Below, in pieces: positions 7,930 through 17,900 of a stretch of 64,000 nt of DNA (position 1 is its first letter; each line of letters begins with the position of its first letter). Location: positions 62,001-126,000 of the forward strand of contig NZ_JPVO01000045.1 of the NCBI RefSeq assembly GCF_000772955.1, read 5' to 3'. The notes beneath the pieces were generated by a model. That model did not search any database and had not been told where the DNA came from. It worked only from the letters and a program-made list of their open reading frames with translations. A program made the position numbers and the translations under genes. This DNA is from Ureibacillus sinduriensis BLB-1 = JCM 15800 (GTDB taxonomy: Bacteria > Bacillota > Bacilli > Bacillales_A > Planococcaceae).

Positions 7930-9807
7930 CTAGTTGCTTTTAATAATTTCAATATATTTTGAAGCACCTTTATGATTACCATTTGATTCAGTAATACACT
8001 CTTTAAAGTAATATTCTGACTCCTTTAAATTCCCTAAAAAAAACTGACTTAATCCCATATAATATAATGCAGATAAGAGATAATTTTTTTTAATTGTTAG
8101 TTCATCATTATTTTGATGATTATCTCTTGACTCATATAAATCTAAGTACTCTTTTAAATATTCTATACATCCATTAATATCTTTCAGTTCAAAGAAAGAC
8201 CTACCTGCGAAAAAAAAGTAATCCATTTTATTTATCGGAAATTTATCCTTAAAGTTCAGTATTAATTCGTATTCCTTTTTATTAAATAGAACATCTAAGA
8301 CATTAGAAAAATTATAGTGATTAAGTGTTGCTCCTCTTCTTAACAAATTAATAAATTGATTTAAGCTAATTATTCCTTGTTCTGTTGATTCAATTGTTTT
8401 GAGTTTTTGATACTCAGTATCAATTAAACTAATAATGTTGTCACTATAAACATCTTTTGTACTATTATTTTTGTATGTTCGTTGGATACTAAGAGAAGAA
8501 CTAATAATTTTTCTTAAATCATGCTTATCTTCTGCAAAAAATATATATTCATCTGGAATTCCTGAGTTTTTAATTATATTGCCTTTATAGTGAATAAAAA
8601 TAGTTGGAACTCCAAATTCATATGCTTCAAAAGCTGTTGATGAATAAGGGGTTATATTTACAAAAGTGTTACTAAAAAGTGAAAGTAAACTATTATTATT
8701 GGCTTCCTCAAAGGAAATATTATGAATGTTTGCTTCATTAACTTTTTTTATAAAGCTGTTTCTCTCTTCCTCTTCCATAATAGGATGAAATCTTATATAA
8801 AATTTATATATGTCTGCTGTTTCTTTAATAAATTCTAGAAACCAGTTAGGAATATTTCCATTCCATTCTGGAGTCGCTCTGATAGGTTGCAAAGTCACTA
8901 ATATATTTTCTTTATTATTAGTTTTGCTATTTGATAATTCGTATTCTCTATTCTTTTTATAGTTTTCTACCCAAAGATTTCCCGTCATTATAGCTTTATG
9001 TTTAACTGTCTTATTTGCCCATTGATTAATACTATTTGTAGTAAATTCATTCCATGTTAAATATATATTTGGGAAGATAGTGAATCCATTATTTCGATTC
9101 TTTAGATTCCATCCATACCATAGAGTATCTTTTAATATACCATGTTGCACCTCAATACTTGGGATGCCTACATTATGTGCAGCTAATGTTGCAGCTAAAC
9201 AAACTTTATGATAATAGATTTCAACAAATATTCTTTTGATTTTTTTTTGAACTAAAATCTTCTCAAAAACTTTTGAAAGAGCATAAATTTCTGAAGCCAA
9301 TTTATATATTTCATTCATAGATGGGAAATTAAGAATGCCTACATTCTCTTCAAAATATTCTTTTACATCTTCGTATTCCTCTAGTTGAATATAAGGTGCT
9401 AAATATAAATATTGAGCTATGTATTTTTTTTCATCTAAAAAGTATGAACTACTATTTCTAATAATCTTATCCGTTGGATATACTGAATATTGAATATTCA
9501 CATAAGATTCTTTGTTACTATTAATTAAGTTCATATATGGTCCTAATATTCGATTCTCTAAACCGTCTTCACCTTCTATAAGTCTAATTGGATCAAATAG
9601 AAAAAGATTATCATACTCATCACTATTAGAAATTAGATTGTCAATTGAGTTAAATTCTTTTGGATTGATTTTTGTGAAATTTCCCCCAACTATTTCCTTT
9701 TCTATTTGTTTACGAAATAAAGGCCATAGTTCAATACCAAAATACTTCCATTTTTTTACAACAAATAATTTTTCTATATTATTAAAAACTGATAATAGAT
9801 TATTCAT
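7930..9807 (-). CDS. Probable glycosyltransferase with TPR-like C-terminal repeats
   Basis: A 625-residue protein I cannot place in a named family with certainty. The first ~480 residues have a glycosyltransferase-B-like pattern also seen in capsule polysaccharide proteins: GIPSIEVQHGIL near residue 217 and VNITPYSSTAFEAYEFGVPTIFIHY near 385. The last ~120 residues contain TPR-like helical pairs (FFAGRSFFELKDINGCIEYL and ALYYMGLSQFFLGNLKESEY). The gene is visibly richer in A and T than its neighbours, with many AAT and AAA codons, which suggests separate acquisition. The ribosome site AAGGAGAA is good. A role in building or transferring the island's glycan is inference. Confidence 0.6.
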   Translation of the reverse strand: MNNLLSVFNNIEKLFVVKKWKYFGIELWPLFRKQIEKEIVGGNFTKINPKEFNSIDNLISNSDEYDNLFLFDPIRLIEGEDGLENRILGPYMNLINSNKESYVNIQYSVYPTDKIIRNSSSYFLDEKKYIAQYLYLAPYIQLEEYEDVKEYFEENVGILNFPSMNEIYKLASEIYALSKVFEKILVQKKIKRIFVEIYYHKVCLAATLAAHNVGIPSIEVQHGILKDTLWYGWNLKNRNNGFTIFPNIYLTWNEFTTNSINQWANKTVKHKAIMTGNLWVENYKKNREYELSNSKTNNKENILVTLQPIRATPEWNGNIPNWFLEFIKETADIYKFYIRFHPIMEEEERNSFIKKVNEANIHNISFEEANNNSLLSLFSNTFVNITPYSSTAFEAYEFGVPTIFIHYKGNIIKNSGIPDEYIFFAEDKHDLRKIISSSLSIQRTYKNNSTKDVYSDNIISLIDTEYQKLKTIESTEQGIISLNQFINLLRRGATLNHYNFSNVLDVLFNKKEYELILNFKDKFPINKMDYFFFAGRSFFELKDINGCIEYLKEYLDLYESRDNHQNNDELTIKKNYLLSALYYMGLSQFFLGNLKESEYYFKECITESNGNHKGASKYIEIIKSN

Positions 9808-9918
9808 CGGTTCTCCTTACTAACTTTTAATTAATAAATAATCTTAAAACTAATAACATCAAATCTTATTACCACTACTAAAATATGAATATTTGAAGAA
9901 CCTTAGCAAGTCTTACCT

Positions 9919-10470
9919 TTATACCAATTTTTTGATTAACTTAGCTGGCACTCCAGCAACAACAGAAAAGTCCGGAACATCCTTAGTAACAACCGCACCT
10001 GCTGCAACAACAGAATTTTTACCAACTGTCACTCCAGGCAATATAATAGCATTTGCTCCTATCCAACTTCCCTCTTTGATTTTAATTGCTTTGGGTTCTT
10101 GATGCCCTTGGTAATATATAGGTATACTAGAATCTTTAAACTCGTGATTAGAAACATATAGGTGAACTCCTGATCCTAATAAGACATTATCCTCTATAGA
10201 TATTTCTACATCGAGATTACCTATTAGTACGGAGTTAGGTCTTATTACTACATTATCCCCAATATTTATATTAGAACAACATACAATTATAGCCCCAGGT
10301 CGTATTTCGGAATTTTCCCCCAAACTTTTCAATTTTTTTTTACAATATTGATTATAAAGATTTGGTGCATAAGATAATATTTGACTATAAATTATATCTG
10401 GTCCTATACGATCAGTTGATTTAGACCAATTCCACCTTTTAATAATTTCCCTAATAAAACTGATTACCAA
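9919..10470 (-). CDS. Hexapeptide-repeat (left-handed beta-helix) O-acetyltransferase
   Basis: A 183-residue acyltransferase with hexapeptide repeats. The core ends in [20 protein letters not shown] and the family C-terminus [14 protein letters not shown] catalytic histidine is likely in YVSNHEF. These enzymes usually O-acetylate sugars with acetyl-CoA. The only start upstream of the conserved part is TTG at 10470, which overlaps the stop of the SDR gene. The 111 bases after its stop, before the TPR gene, hold nothing clear. It probably acetylates a sugar of the island. Confidence 0.78.
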   Translation of the reverse strand: MVISFIREIIKRWNWSKSTDRIGPDIIYSQILSYAPNLYNQYCKKKLKSLGENSEIRPGAIIVCCSNINIGDNVVIRPNSVLIGNLDVEISIEDNVLLGSGVHLYVSNHEFKDSSIPIYYQGHQEPKAIKIKEGSWIGANAIILPGVTVGKNSVVAAGAVVTKDVPDFSVVAGVPAKLIKKLV

Positions 10471-11282
10471 GCACTTAGTCCTCCATCAATTAAAATATTT
10501 TGTCCTGTTACATAACTTGATGCATCAGATGCTAAGTAGATTAAAGCCCCAACCATCTCTTCAGCTTTTGCCATTCTACCCATAGGAATACGATTACCAT
10601 ATCTCTCTTTGAAAGTGGCATTTTGTCCACTTTCAACTCCACCAGGGGTAATAGTATTTACTCGAATCCCATCTTTCGCCCAATAAGTAGCTAAATATTT
10701 TGTTAGAGCTACTACTCCTCCTTTAGAAGCAGAATAAATAGCGGGTGTATTAATTTCCCTATTCAGATAATAAGAGCCTTCGTAAATACGGTTATCAGGT
10801 CCCATCACGCCATAAATGGACGCGGTTTGAATAATTGATCCGCCTTTTCCTTGTTCTTTCATAATCTTACCAACATGTTTAGCCATTAAAAACATACTAT
10901 CAAGATTTGTAGACATTATTTCTTTCCATTGTTCTAAGCTGTATTCCTCAAATGGAGCAAAAAATGCTTCTAAATCACTTGATTTTCCAGCAGCATTATT
11001 ATGTAGAATATGTAACTCATTAAAAGTACTCTTTACTTGGTCAATCATCTCTATTACGGAATGCTCAGAGGTTAAATCGCAATAAAATGCTTTACTTAGC
11101 ACTCCATATTCATTATGAATATCTAAAGCAGTTTGTCTCGCTTGATCTATATTTATATCAACAATAGCAACATTAGCACCTGCATTTGCTAGACCTTTTG
11201 CAAAGTGGCTTCCTAATATTCCTGCACCACCAGTAATTATGGCATTTTTACCAATAAGTGAGAATTTTTCAAAGTAATTCAT
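10464..11282 (-). CDS. ptmA: Short-chain dehydrogenase, PtmA-like
   Basis: A 272-residue SDR with [16 protein letters not shown] at the N-terminus, NNAAG near residue 98, YSASKGG near 180, and [13 protein letters not shown] at the end. It lies directly after the CMP-legionaminate synthetase gene and overlaps it by 4 bases. PtmA holds the same position in Campylobacter flagellin glycosylation loci, where it has been proposed to help supply glucosamine phosphate for the GDP-sugar legionaminic route. The symbol rests on family and context; the exact reaction is not settled from sequence. Confidence 0.72.
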   Translation of the reverse strand: MNYFEKFSLIGKNAIITGGAGILGSHFAKGLANAGANVAIVDINIDQARQTALDIHNEYGVLSKAFYCDLTSEHSVIEMIDQVKSTFNELHILHNNAAGKSSDLEAFFAPFEEYSLEQWKEIMSTNLDSMFLMAKHVGKIMKEQGKGGSIIQTASIYGVMGPDNRIYEGSYYLNREINTPAIYSASKGGVVALTKYLATYWAKDGIRVNTITPGGVESGQNATFKERYGNRIPMGRMAKAEEMVGALIYLASDASSYVTGQNILIDGGLSAW

Positions 11283-11989
11283 CCTAGTGTACCTCTCTTC
11301 TCTGCGAGTAATTTCACAATCTCAAAATCTAACTCTGAATCAATATCTTGTGATCTTTCCTCGGGCATTTCATACAATAACGTTTTATTTGTGAAGACAC
11401 TCTCACAATTAAAAAATTCATTTCTTCTCCATGCATATATAGAGGCATTCATATCATATGTTTTTGGAGCATCTTGACGTCTTATTATGGACTTGGTTGT
11501 TAATGATTTAGACAATTCAACATAACCATTTTCAAGTTTTTCCACCATATTAAAATATGGACTTCTTCTTGCTGGAGCTGCTGTTATTATATTAGTTGCC
11601 TCATGATGCAATTCTAGTAATTCGATACAGTTCTTAATATCACTAATATCTCTTAAAGGCGATGTTGCATCCAAATCTGTGATGATGTCAAATTTCAAAC
11701 CAGATAGTTTTTCAACTTCACTTACACAATGTTGCATTACTGGTATTTTAGCAGCTGTATCCGTTGCAAGCTCATTAGGCCGCTTTATCACGTAGTCTAC
11801 TCCATAAAATTTAGCAATTTTTAAAATTTCTTCACTATCGCTACTAACAGCTATAACATCGAATAAATTGCTGTTCTTAGCTTGTATAATACTATGAGCA
11901 ATTAATGGTATACCAAGTAACTCTCGAATATTTTTATTTTTCACGCCTTTTGAACCACCACGGGCACAGATCGTACAAATTCTATTCAT
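11279..11989 (-). CDS. legF: CMP-legionaminic acid synthetase (NeuA/PtmB family)
   Basis: Activates a nonulosonic acid with CTP to give the CMP-sugar used by the transferases. The 236-residue protein begins MNRICTICARGGSKGVKNKN, containing the CTP-binding ARGGSKGVK motif of CMP-sialate synthetases, followed by LDATSPLRDI and, near the end, RSQDIDSELDF. The frame runs further upstream, but the family N-terminus starts at ATG 11989, inside the end of the previous gene. It follows the LegB-to-PtmE genes, so legionaminic acid is the likely substrate. Confidence 0.86.
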   Translation of the reverse strand: MNRICTICARGGSKGVKNKNIRELLGIPLIAHSIIQAKNSNLFDVIAVSSDSEEILKIAKFYGVDYVIKRPNELATDTAAKIPVMQHCVSEVEKLSGLKFDIITDLDATSPLRDISDIKNCIELLELHHEATNIITAAPARRSPYFNMVEKLENGYVELSKSLTTKSIIRRQDAPKTYDMNASIYAWRRNEFFNCESVFTNKTLLYEMPEERSQDIDSELDFEIVKLLAEKRGTLG

Positions 11990-12887
11990 TAGTAACCCAC
12001 TCTTTTCTCTCCGCTGATAACTCAATAGCATCAATCATTTTTACAACTTCCAATCCTTCTTCGAAAGTACAAGCTTGCCCTTCATTATTTAATATCGACT
12101 TATGTTGTTCAATATAGGTATAATTCCTATGGATCTTTGGTAATATTATTATCTCGTTATTTATTTTAATTTCATTTGCTATAAAGTCAGCTCTAATTGT
12201 TTTAGTATTTGTTTGTATTATTAAATACCTCTGAGTTATACGATCCAAATAATTCAATTCTAATGATATTGGAATATTTAACTTAGATTTAAAAATAATT
12301 TGACAATAATCCTCAGATTCTATTTTCAAGTCACTTCTCTTACCCTTTTGAGCACACAATTCTACCCAATTTCCAAATAAATATATTAAATAATCTAATT
12401 CATGACTTAAATCTCTTATTACTCCACCACCTTCACTTACACTAGCAGAGTATGACTTGGAATAATCAGTTTCAGGTCTCCAAGTAGGTAAATATTGTCC
12501 TACATAACTATTTACATTAATTACTTGTTCATCTTTTATTAAAAGTTTTAATTCCTGAATCATTGGGTGAAATCTTAGATTATATCCAACATATGTAATT
12601 ACTTTGTTATTGATTGTCTCAAAATTTGAAACCAGAGGCTTTTCAGACATAACAATACCGTTATAATTCATTTCATTCAGTTTATCTATAATATTTTTAT
12701 GTAACTTTGTTTCATTGGCAATAATAATATAATCAAACTTTTCACACGATAGAGCAATTTCTAATGATATAAAACTATTTGGTAATTTTATATGCCTAGA
12801 TACAATAAACACTTTATACCCAAGATCCTGTAACACTTCAACATGTCTTTTACCTATAGAGCCGTATCCTATTACTAATACTTTCAT
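11982..12887 (-). CDS. ptmF: Gfo/Idh/MocA-family oxidoreductase, PtmF-like
   Basis: A 301-residue NAD(P)-dependent oxidoreductase with the Rossmann motif VLVIGYGSIGKRHV at the N-terminus, the EKP motif in MSEKPL, and the EGGGVIRDLSHELDYL segment with the usual catalytic-region histidine. It lies between PtmE and the CMP-sugar synthetase, the place of PtmF in Campylobacter-type legionaminic loci, where it is thought to act with PtmA in glucosamine phosphate supply. The gene is A+T-rich. The family is clear; the specific reaction is inferred from context. Confidence 0.72.
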   Translation of the reverse strand: MKVLVIGYGSIGKRHVEVLQDLGYKVFIVSRHIKLPNSFISLEIALSCEKFDYIIIANETKLHKNIIDKLNEMNYNGIVMSEKPLVSNFETINNKVITYVGYNLRFHPMIQELKLLIKDEQVINVNSYVGQYLPTWRPETDYSKSYSASVSEGGGVIRDLSHELDYLIYLFGNWVELCAQKGKRSDLKIESEDYCQIIFKSKLNIPISLELNYLDRITQRYLIIQTNTKTIRADFIANEIKINNEIIILPKIHRNYTYIEQHKSILNNEGQACTFEEGLEVVKMIDAIELSAERKEWVTNE

Positions 12888-12889
12888 AT

Positions 12890-13936
12890 TTAATAACCTC
12901 TAAAAATATTCTCATATTCTACATCAGCCTTCTCAAAATCATCTAGCTGTCCTATATCTAACCAATATTCTCTAATAGGAAAAACTGTTGCAGTTTTCTG
13001 CTCTTTGATTAACCGTTCAAATAGGGAAGGCATATCATAAAATTCGTCTTTTGGAATACAACTTAATGTTTCTGGATCTAGAACATAGATTCCAGCATTT
13101 ACATAACTTTTATTTACAGGTTTTTCTTGAATTTCTAAAAGATCTGAACCGATTGTTTTGATAACACCATAAGGAATTTGATATTGATATTCTCTTACAC
13201 ACATAGTGCCAAAAGATTGGTGTTCTTCGTGAAATTGCATTAATTGCTCAAAGTTTACTTGAGTTAGCAAATCACCATTCATTACAAATATAGGCTTTGT
13301 GGGTTTTTCCGGAAGCAATGATAGTGCACCCGCTGTTCCCATTCTTTTGGTTTCTTCTACATATGTAATAGATACACCAAAAGCCTCCCCATTTTGGAAA
13401 TAATTCTGTATTACTTCTTTTTTATAATTGACTGAAAAGATAAAATTCGTATAACCATATTGCTTAAATCCATCAACTATTGTTTCAAGAATTGGTTTTC
13501 CACCTACTCTTAACATGGGTTTAGGAATTTGGTCTGTCAAAGGACGCAATCGAGTGCCAAGACCCCCAACCATTAATATTACTAGATTTTCTTTTTCCTC
13601 TTTATAATCTTTAAATAGTATATCTTGTAAAATAAACTGTTCGTCTACAATTGGTAATTGTTTCAGTCCTTTTTTACGCATAAAGTTATAAAAGGAATTA
13701 CATGAATGATTTAGCTTTGCAACAATTGGATTACTGTTCATAACCTCTTTAATTGCTATTTGTAGTTCTTTTCCTTTTAATAAAGCACGTCTAATATCCC
13801 CGTCAGTTACTGTACCTAATAATTTCCCAGCCTCATTTGTAACCACAGCAAATTGCAATGAAGACTTATCAATAATTTCCATCACTTCAATTAGAGTCTT
13901 ATTCGGAGGAACTACAATGCTTCTCCAAGATTTCAT
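12890..13936 (-). CDS. ptmE: Sugar-1-phosphate guanylyltransferase with CBS pair, PtmE-like
   Basis: 348 residues in two parts. An N-terminal CBS pair (residues ~1-110, with TDGDIRRALLKG) is followed by a nucleotidyltransferase with VGGLGTRLRPLTDQIPKPML near residue 122 and a C-terminal YWLDIGQLDDFEKA. PtmE of Campylobacter has this architecture and makes GDP-glucosamine from glucosamine-1-phosphate, the first committed step of GDP-linked legionaminic acid synthesis. The stop/start junction with the upstream acetyltransferase is TAATG. The presence of this gene favours legionaminic acid over sialic acid as the end product. Confidence 0.82.
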   Translation of the reverse strand: MKSWRSIVVPPNKTLIEVMEIIDKSSLQFAVVTNEAGKLLGTVTDGDIRRALLKGKELQIAIKEVMNSNPIVAKLNHSCNSFYNFMRKKGLKQLPIVDEQFILQDILFKDYKEEKENLVILMVGGLGTRLRPLTDQIPKPMLRVGGKPILETIVDGFKQYGYTNFIFSVNYKKEVIQNYFQNGEAFGVSITYVEETKRMGTAGALSLLPEKPTKPIFVMNGDLLTQVNFEQLMQFHEEHQSFGTMCVREYQYQIPYGVIKTIGSDLLEIQEKPVNKSYVNAGIYVLDPETLSCIPKDEFYDMPSLFERLIKEQKTATVFPIREYWLDIGQLDDFEKADVEYENIFRGY

Positions 13937-14565
13937 TATTTCACTTCCTTTGCAGGTACACCGTAAGCCTTTTGATAGTCATTTAAACTTCCTAGTACAA
14001 CTGATCCCGCTCCAACTAAACAATAATCACCAATTTTAATCCCTTGTATGACAGTAGTTCCGGTACCAATATGTGAACCCTTACCAACATAAACACTTCC
14101 TGATAACATACATCCTGGAGCAATATGAACATGTTCACATATATAACAATCATGATCTACTAGTGCACTAGTATTAACAATCGTGTTGTCAGCAATGGAG
14201 ACATTACTCTGTAGGACAGTGCCCGCCATAATTTGAACACCCTCTCCTAGTTTTACAGACGGTGCAATTATAGTAGAAGGATGTACAACATTCGTAAATT
14301 TATATCCCTTGTTTTTAAAGAACGAAAAAATATTTGCCCGAATGTTACTAACATTAACAGTCCCTATCCCTAAAACTAGTTCAGTACTATTTGGTTCGAA
14401 ATTTAATATACACTGATCTAAACCTAAATACTTCAGTCCAAATTGATTTTCTTCTTCACTAAGAGCTGTAAATCCTAAAATCTCACGATTAGTTGCAATT
14501 AATATTTCTGTTAAAACAGAGGCATGTCCACCATTGCCAATTATTATTACTGGATTATTCGTCAA
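13936..14565 (-). CDS. NeuD/PglD-type sugar acetyltransferase (LegH candidate)
   Basis: A 209-residue protein with an N-terminal Rossmann-like sugar-binding part (PVIIIGNGGHASVLTEIL) and a left-handed beta-helix (VGKGSHIGTGTTVIQGIKIG) ending in the family tail AYGVPAKEVK. NeuD/PglD enzymes acetylate the 4-amino group of UDP- or GDP-linked bacillosamine-type sugars. LegH performs this step in the legionaminic pathway between LegC and LegG. The start overlaps LegI by 11 bases. Assignment to LegH is by position and pathway need. Confidence 0.8.
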   Translation of the reverse strand: MTNNPVIIIGNGGHASVLTEILIATNREILGFTALSEEENQFGLKYLGLDQCILNFEPNSTELVLGIGTVNVSNIRANIFSFFKNKGYKFTNVVHPSTIIAPSVKLGEGVQIMAGTVLQSNVSIADNTIVNTSALVDHDCYICEHVHIAPGCMLSGSVYVGKGSHIGTGTTVIQGIKIGDYCLVGAGSVVLGSLNDYQKAYGVPAKEVK

Positions 14566-15625
14566 TCAAATCATCCTCTGCATAATTCTTTTCTGCTTTT
14601 TTGCCAAGATATGTCCAATAATTCTCTGGTGAAATACCACTTCCCGGACGTTTAATTGTTAGATTAGCAGTTGTAAATTCATCTCCTTTTTTTATAACCA
14701 TTCCAGCCACTAAACTTTTTCTTGCTGGAATACGGTTTTGAATTTCAACATTTGTAGGTTTCTTAATGCCCGTACCCAAAGAAATTTCTACTTGACGAAT
14801 CTGCTGAACCATCCCCTTTAGTTCAATGGGGTCAAGGGAAGCAATATGATCTGGACCTTCTAACGACTTATCTAAAGTAAAGTGCTTTTCAATTAATACA
14901 GCTCCAAGTGCAACAGCTGCTGTCGGAACTGAGATACCTTGAGAATGATCAGACAATCCAACGTTCAAGCAAAATTCTTCTTTCAATTGTTGTATTACAT
15001 TTAGATTTACCGATTCATATGGTGCTGGATATTCCGTTGTACAGTGAAGAATTGTTACATATTTTTGTAATAAATTTTTGGCCTTTTTTGTATGATAAAA
15101 AGAATTTACATCTTCAATAGTTATGTCAACATTTTCTGCTAATCCATACGCTATAAATGAGAGCGCTTTATGAATTTCTTCAATTGTTGCCATTCCTGTA
15201 GAAAGAATAATATGTTTTTTCTTTTTCGCAATATAATAAATAAATGGTGCATTTGTTAATTCACCTGAAGAAATTTTTACTCTATCCATTTGTAATGTAT
15301 CAAGTAAAAAATCGACACTTACATAATCAAAAGGTGTCGATAAGAATTCTATTTTTTGTTCTTCACAATATTTTTTTATTTCAACGAACTCTTCAAAAGA
15401 TAATTCTAGATTTTTCAGCATTTCATATTGAGTAGTAACTTTTCCTAAGTTATCAACCTGATATGCCGCTTGAATCGCCGATTTAGTTACCAAATTTTCA
15501 GCTTTAAATGTTTGAAATTTTATTGCATCCGCTCCTGCATTTTTTGCTACTAATACAAGTTCTTTAGCCATTTCAAGTGATCCGTTATGATTCACACCTG
15601 CTTCTGCAATTATATATGAACTCAT
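14555..15625 (-). CDS. legI: N,N'-diacetyllegionaminic acid synthase (NeuB family)
   Basis: Condenses a 6-deoxy-diacetamido hexose with phosphoenolpyruvate to form the nine-carbon acid. The 356-residue protein has the NeuB barrel signatures EAGVNHNGSLEMAKELV, DAIKFQTFKAE, KISSGEL and LSDHSQGI, and a C-terminal SAF domain (ARKSLVAGMVIKKGDEF). It overlaps LegG by 4 bases. NeuB homologues act on several related sugars. The neighbouring LegB, LegC and LegG make legionaminic acid the best reading. Confidence 0.88.
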   Translation of the reverse strand: MSSYIIAEAGVNHNGSLEMAKELVLVAKNAGADAIKFQTFKAENLVTKSAIQAAYQVDNLGKVTTQYEMLKNLELSFEEFVEIKKYCEEQKIEFLSTPFDYVSVDFLLDTLQMDRVKISSGELTNAPFIYYIAKKKKHIILSTGMATIEEIHKALSFIAYGLAENVDITIEDVNSFYHTKKAKNLLQKYVTILHCTTEYPAPYESVNLNVIQQLKEEFCLNVGLSDHSQGISVPTAAVALGAVLIEKHFTLDKSLEGPDHIASLDPIELKGMVQQIRQVEISLGTGIKKPTNVEIQNRIPARKSLVAGMVIKKGDEFTTANLTIKRPGSGISPENYWTYLGKKAEKNYAEDDLIDE

Positions 15626-16746
15626 AAATCATAAAACCTCTTTTCTACTTTATAGCTAGTGATATTCTTCAAAATTTCTATTATTTTATTTGAAGTATTT
15701 CCATCACCAAAAATTCGATTGAATTCACCCTTGTAATTTATAGCATTAAGAATCGCTTCAGAAATTTTATTTTCTTCAATATCAACATCTAAAACACAAC
15801 TTGGTCTTTCTCTACCTGCTTGACGGTATCCGATGTTAACAGATGGCGTTTTTAAGTATGGCACTTCAATCAAAGCACTTGATGAATTTCCAACTACTGC
15901 TTTAGCATATTTGACAGCACTTAAATAGCGAACTTGTCCTAAAGAATTAAAAAGATAAGCATTATCATTTTGATCAACATATTTCTGTATTAGTTCATTT
16001 ATATAGCGGCCACCATTATCAGCATTTGCTTTAGTAAAAACTAAATTATAATCGGTATATTTTCTTAGTGCATTTAAAACCTCATTAACACGTGTAGTTT
16101 TACTATTTGTTTCAGGATGATATGTGATTAAAAGCAATTGATACTTAGGATTTAAGCCAAGTTGTTTATATAATTCAGTTTGATTTAATAATGGTATTTT
16201 CAAAGTATTTTCAATACCAATGGCTCCTACATTCCAAACTCTATTTGGGTCTTCACCCATTTGTATAACACGTTTTTTATGTGTTTCAGTACTAGTAAAA
16301 TGCCATGTCGCCATTTTAGTTATAGCGTGTCTAATAGAATCATCATATGCACCATACGTATTCTCTCCGCCATGAATATGAGCAATTGGAATCTGCATAA
16401 TAAGGGCAACTTGAGCAACTGCTAACATTTCAAAACGGTCTCCCAATATTATGATTAAATCTGGCTGTAATCGATTTAACACTTCAGTAAACCCAATTGT
16501 TGTCATTCCCATTGATTTAGTAACACCACTTGTAGTATCTGATGAAAGTAAGGATTCTACTTTATCGTTTATTACGAAACCATCTTCTTCAATTTTTAAA
16601 TATGTAGACCCAAACTCTGGAGCAAGGTGCGTACCTGTAACAATGATTTGTAATTCAAAGTCAGCTTCAACATTTATTTTTTTCATTAAAGGATTAAGCA
16701 ATCCATATTCAGCTCTTGTAGCTGTTACTACACATATTTTTCTCAT
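15622..16746 (-). CDS. legG: Hydrolysing sugar-nucleotide 2-epimerase (NeuC/LegG family)
   Basis: Removes the nucleotide and inverts C2 to give the manno-configured sugar used by LegI. The 374-residue protein has the UDP-GlcNAc-2-epimerase fold signatures VTATRAEYGLL, VTGTHLAPEFG, LGDRFEMLA, HIHGGE and, in the C-terminal half, VGNSSSALIEVP and RQAGRERP. It starts with an ATG that follows LegC in a TAATG junction. The cluster as a whole supports LegG rather than the sialic acid enzyme NeuC. Confidence 0.87.
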   Translation of the reverse strand: MRKICVVTATRAEYGLLNPLMKKINVEADFELQIIVTGTHLAPEFGSTYLKIEEDGFVINDKVESLLSSDTTSGVTKSMGMTTIGFTEVLNRLQPDLIIILGDRFEMLAVAQVALIMQIPIAHIHGGENTYGAYDDSIRHAITKMATWHFTSTETHKKRVIQMGEDPNRVWNVGAIGIENTLKIPLLNQTELYKQLGLNPKYQLLLITYHPETNSKTTRVNEVLNALRKYTDYNLVFTKANADNGGRYINELIQKYVDQNDNAYLFNSLGQVRYLSAVKYAKAVVGNSSSALIEVPYLKTPSVNIGYRQAGRERPSCVLDVDIEENKISEAILNAINYKGEFNRIFGDGNTSNKIIEILKNITSYKVEKRFYDL

Positions 16747-17900
16747 TATTTCACCTCAACAGGTGTACTTGGTATGTTAATAATTCTCATATTTAAACTT
16801 TCTGTTATTATCAATTCCATTCTTGGACATTCTTTATACATCTCTAACATATGCATTGGTTTCCATATTGGGCGACTAATTATTCCGTTATGGTTAAGAA
16901 ATGTAAGTATTTCATCTCGATTTAACGCTTCGTCCAAGACTAAAGTTTGTAACCAATAATTACTTTTACTATTACTAGGTTCAGTAAACAGCCGTACATT
17001 ACTTAAATTATTTACTAAATTAGTATAAACATTAGTAAGTTGTCGTTTTTGATAAATAAAATTACTCATTTTATCTAACTGTGCACAACCTAAAGCCGCA
17101 TTTATATTTGGCATTCTATAGTTATATCCTATTTCATCATGTATATATTCCCATTTATGTGGTACCTTAGAAGTAGTTGTTAGATGCTTTGCATAACTTG
17201 CCAACTCTAAATCATTAGTTAAAATTGCACCACCACCACCAGTTGTTACAATTTTATTTCCATTAAAGCTTATAGCGCTAACCTTCCCGTAACTGCCTGT
17301 ATGTTTCCCCTTATAATAACTACCTAAAGATTCAGCTGCATCTTCTACGAGTGTTAAATTAAACTTTTCACATATCCTCATAATCTCTTCCAACTCACAT
17401 GGATGACCGAATGTATGCATTGGGAGAATTGCTTTAATTCTTCGATTTGTTTCTTTATTAAAAATCTCCCCATTACGAAATTCAGTAATAGCTTCTAAAT
17501 AATTTTCAAGTCGTAGTGGATCAATCCCTAAAGTTTCTTCATTTACATCAATAAAATGAGGGACTGCGTTTAGATAGCTAACTGCGTTAGCTGTTGCAAT
17601 AAAAGTTAGTGATGGCATTAATACCTCATCGTTAGCTTCAACCCCTACTATCTTTAATGCAATATGTAAAGCTGCGGTTCCATTTACAACTGCGATAGCA
17701 TAATTGACTCCAACAAACTTGGCTAAGCTTTCTTCAAACTGTGTAACATAACTACCTACAGATGAAACCCAGCCAGTTTTAATACAATCCGTAACGTATT
17801 CAATTTCTTTTTCATTAAAAGTTGGTTCATGTAGAGGGACTACTTCTTTCCCATAAAGTGACTTAATTCTGTCTTTGAATTCTATCCATTCTTTATTCAT
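16746..17900 (-). CDS. legC: LegC-family PLP-dependent aminotransferase
   Basis: Adds the 4-amino group to the 4-keto sugar made by LegB, using pyridoxal phosphate and probably glutamate. The 384-residue protein is a DegT/DnrJ/EryC1/StrS-fold aminotransferase: VVNGTAALHIALK, the aspartate pair in LVEDAAES, and the PLP lysine in SFNGNKIVTTGGGG. The N-terminal VPLHEPTFNEKEIEYV is typical of the LegC group. It overlaps LegB by 4 bases. Confidence 0.88.
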   Translation of the reverse strand: MNKEWIEFKDRIKSLYGKEVVPLHEPTFNEKEIEYVTDCIKTGWVSSVGSYVTQFEESLAKFVGVNYAIAVVNGTAALHIALKIVGVEANDEVLMPSLTFIATANAVSYLNAVPHFIDVNEETLGIDPLRLENYLEAITEFRNGEIFNKETNRRIKAILPMHTFGHPCELEEIMRICEKFNLTLVEDAAESLGSYYKGKHTGSYGKVSAISFNGNKIVTTGGGGAILTNDLELASYAKHLTTTSKVPHKWEYIHDEIGYNYRMPNINAALGCAQLDKMSNFIYQKRQLTNVYTNLVNNLSNVRLFTEPSNSKSNYWLQTLVLDEALNRDEILTFLNHNGIISRPIWKPMHMLEMYKECPRMELIITESLNMRIINIPSTPVEVK

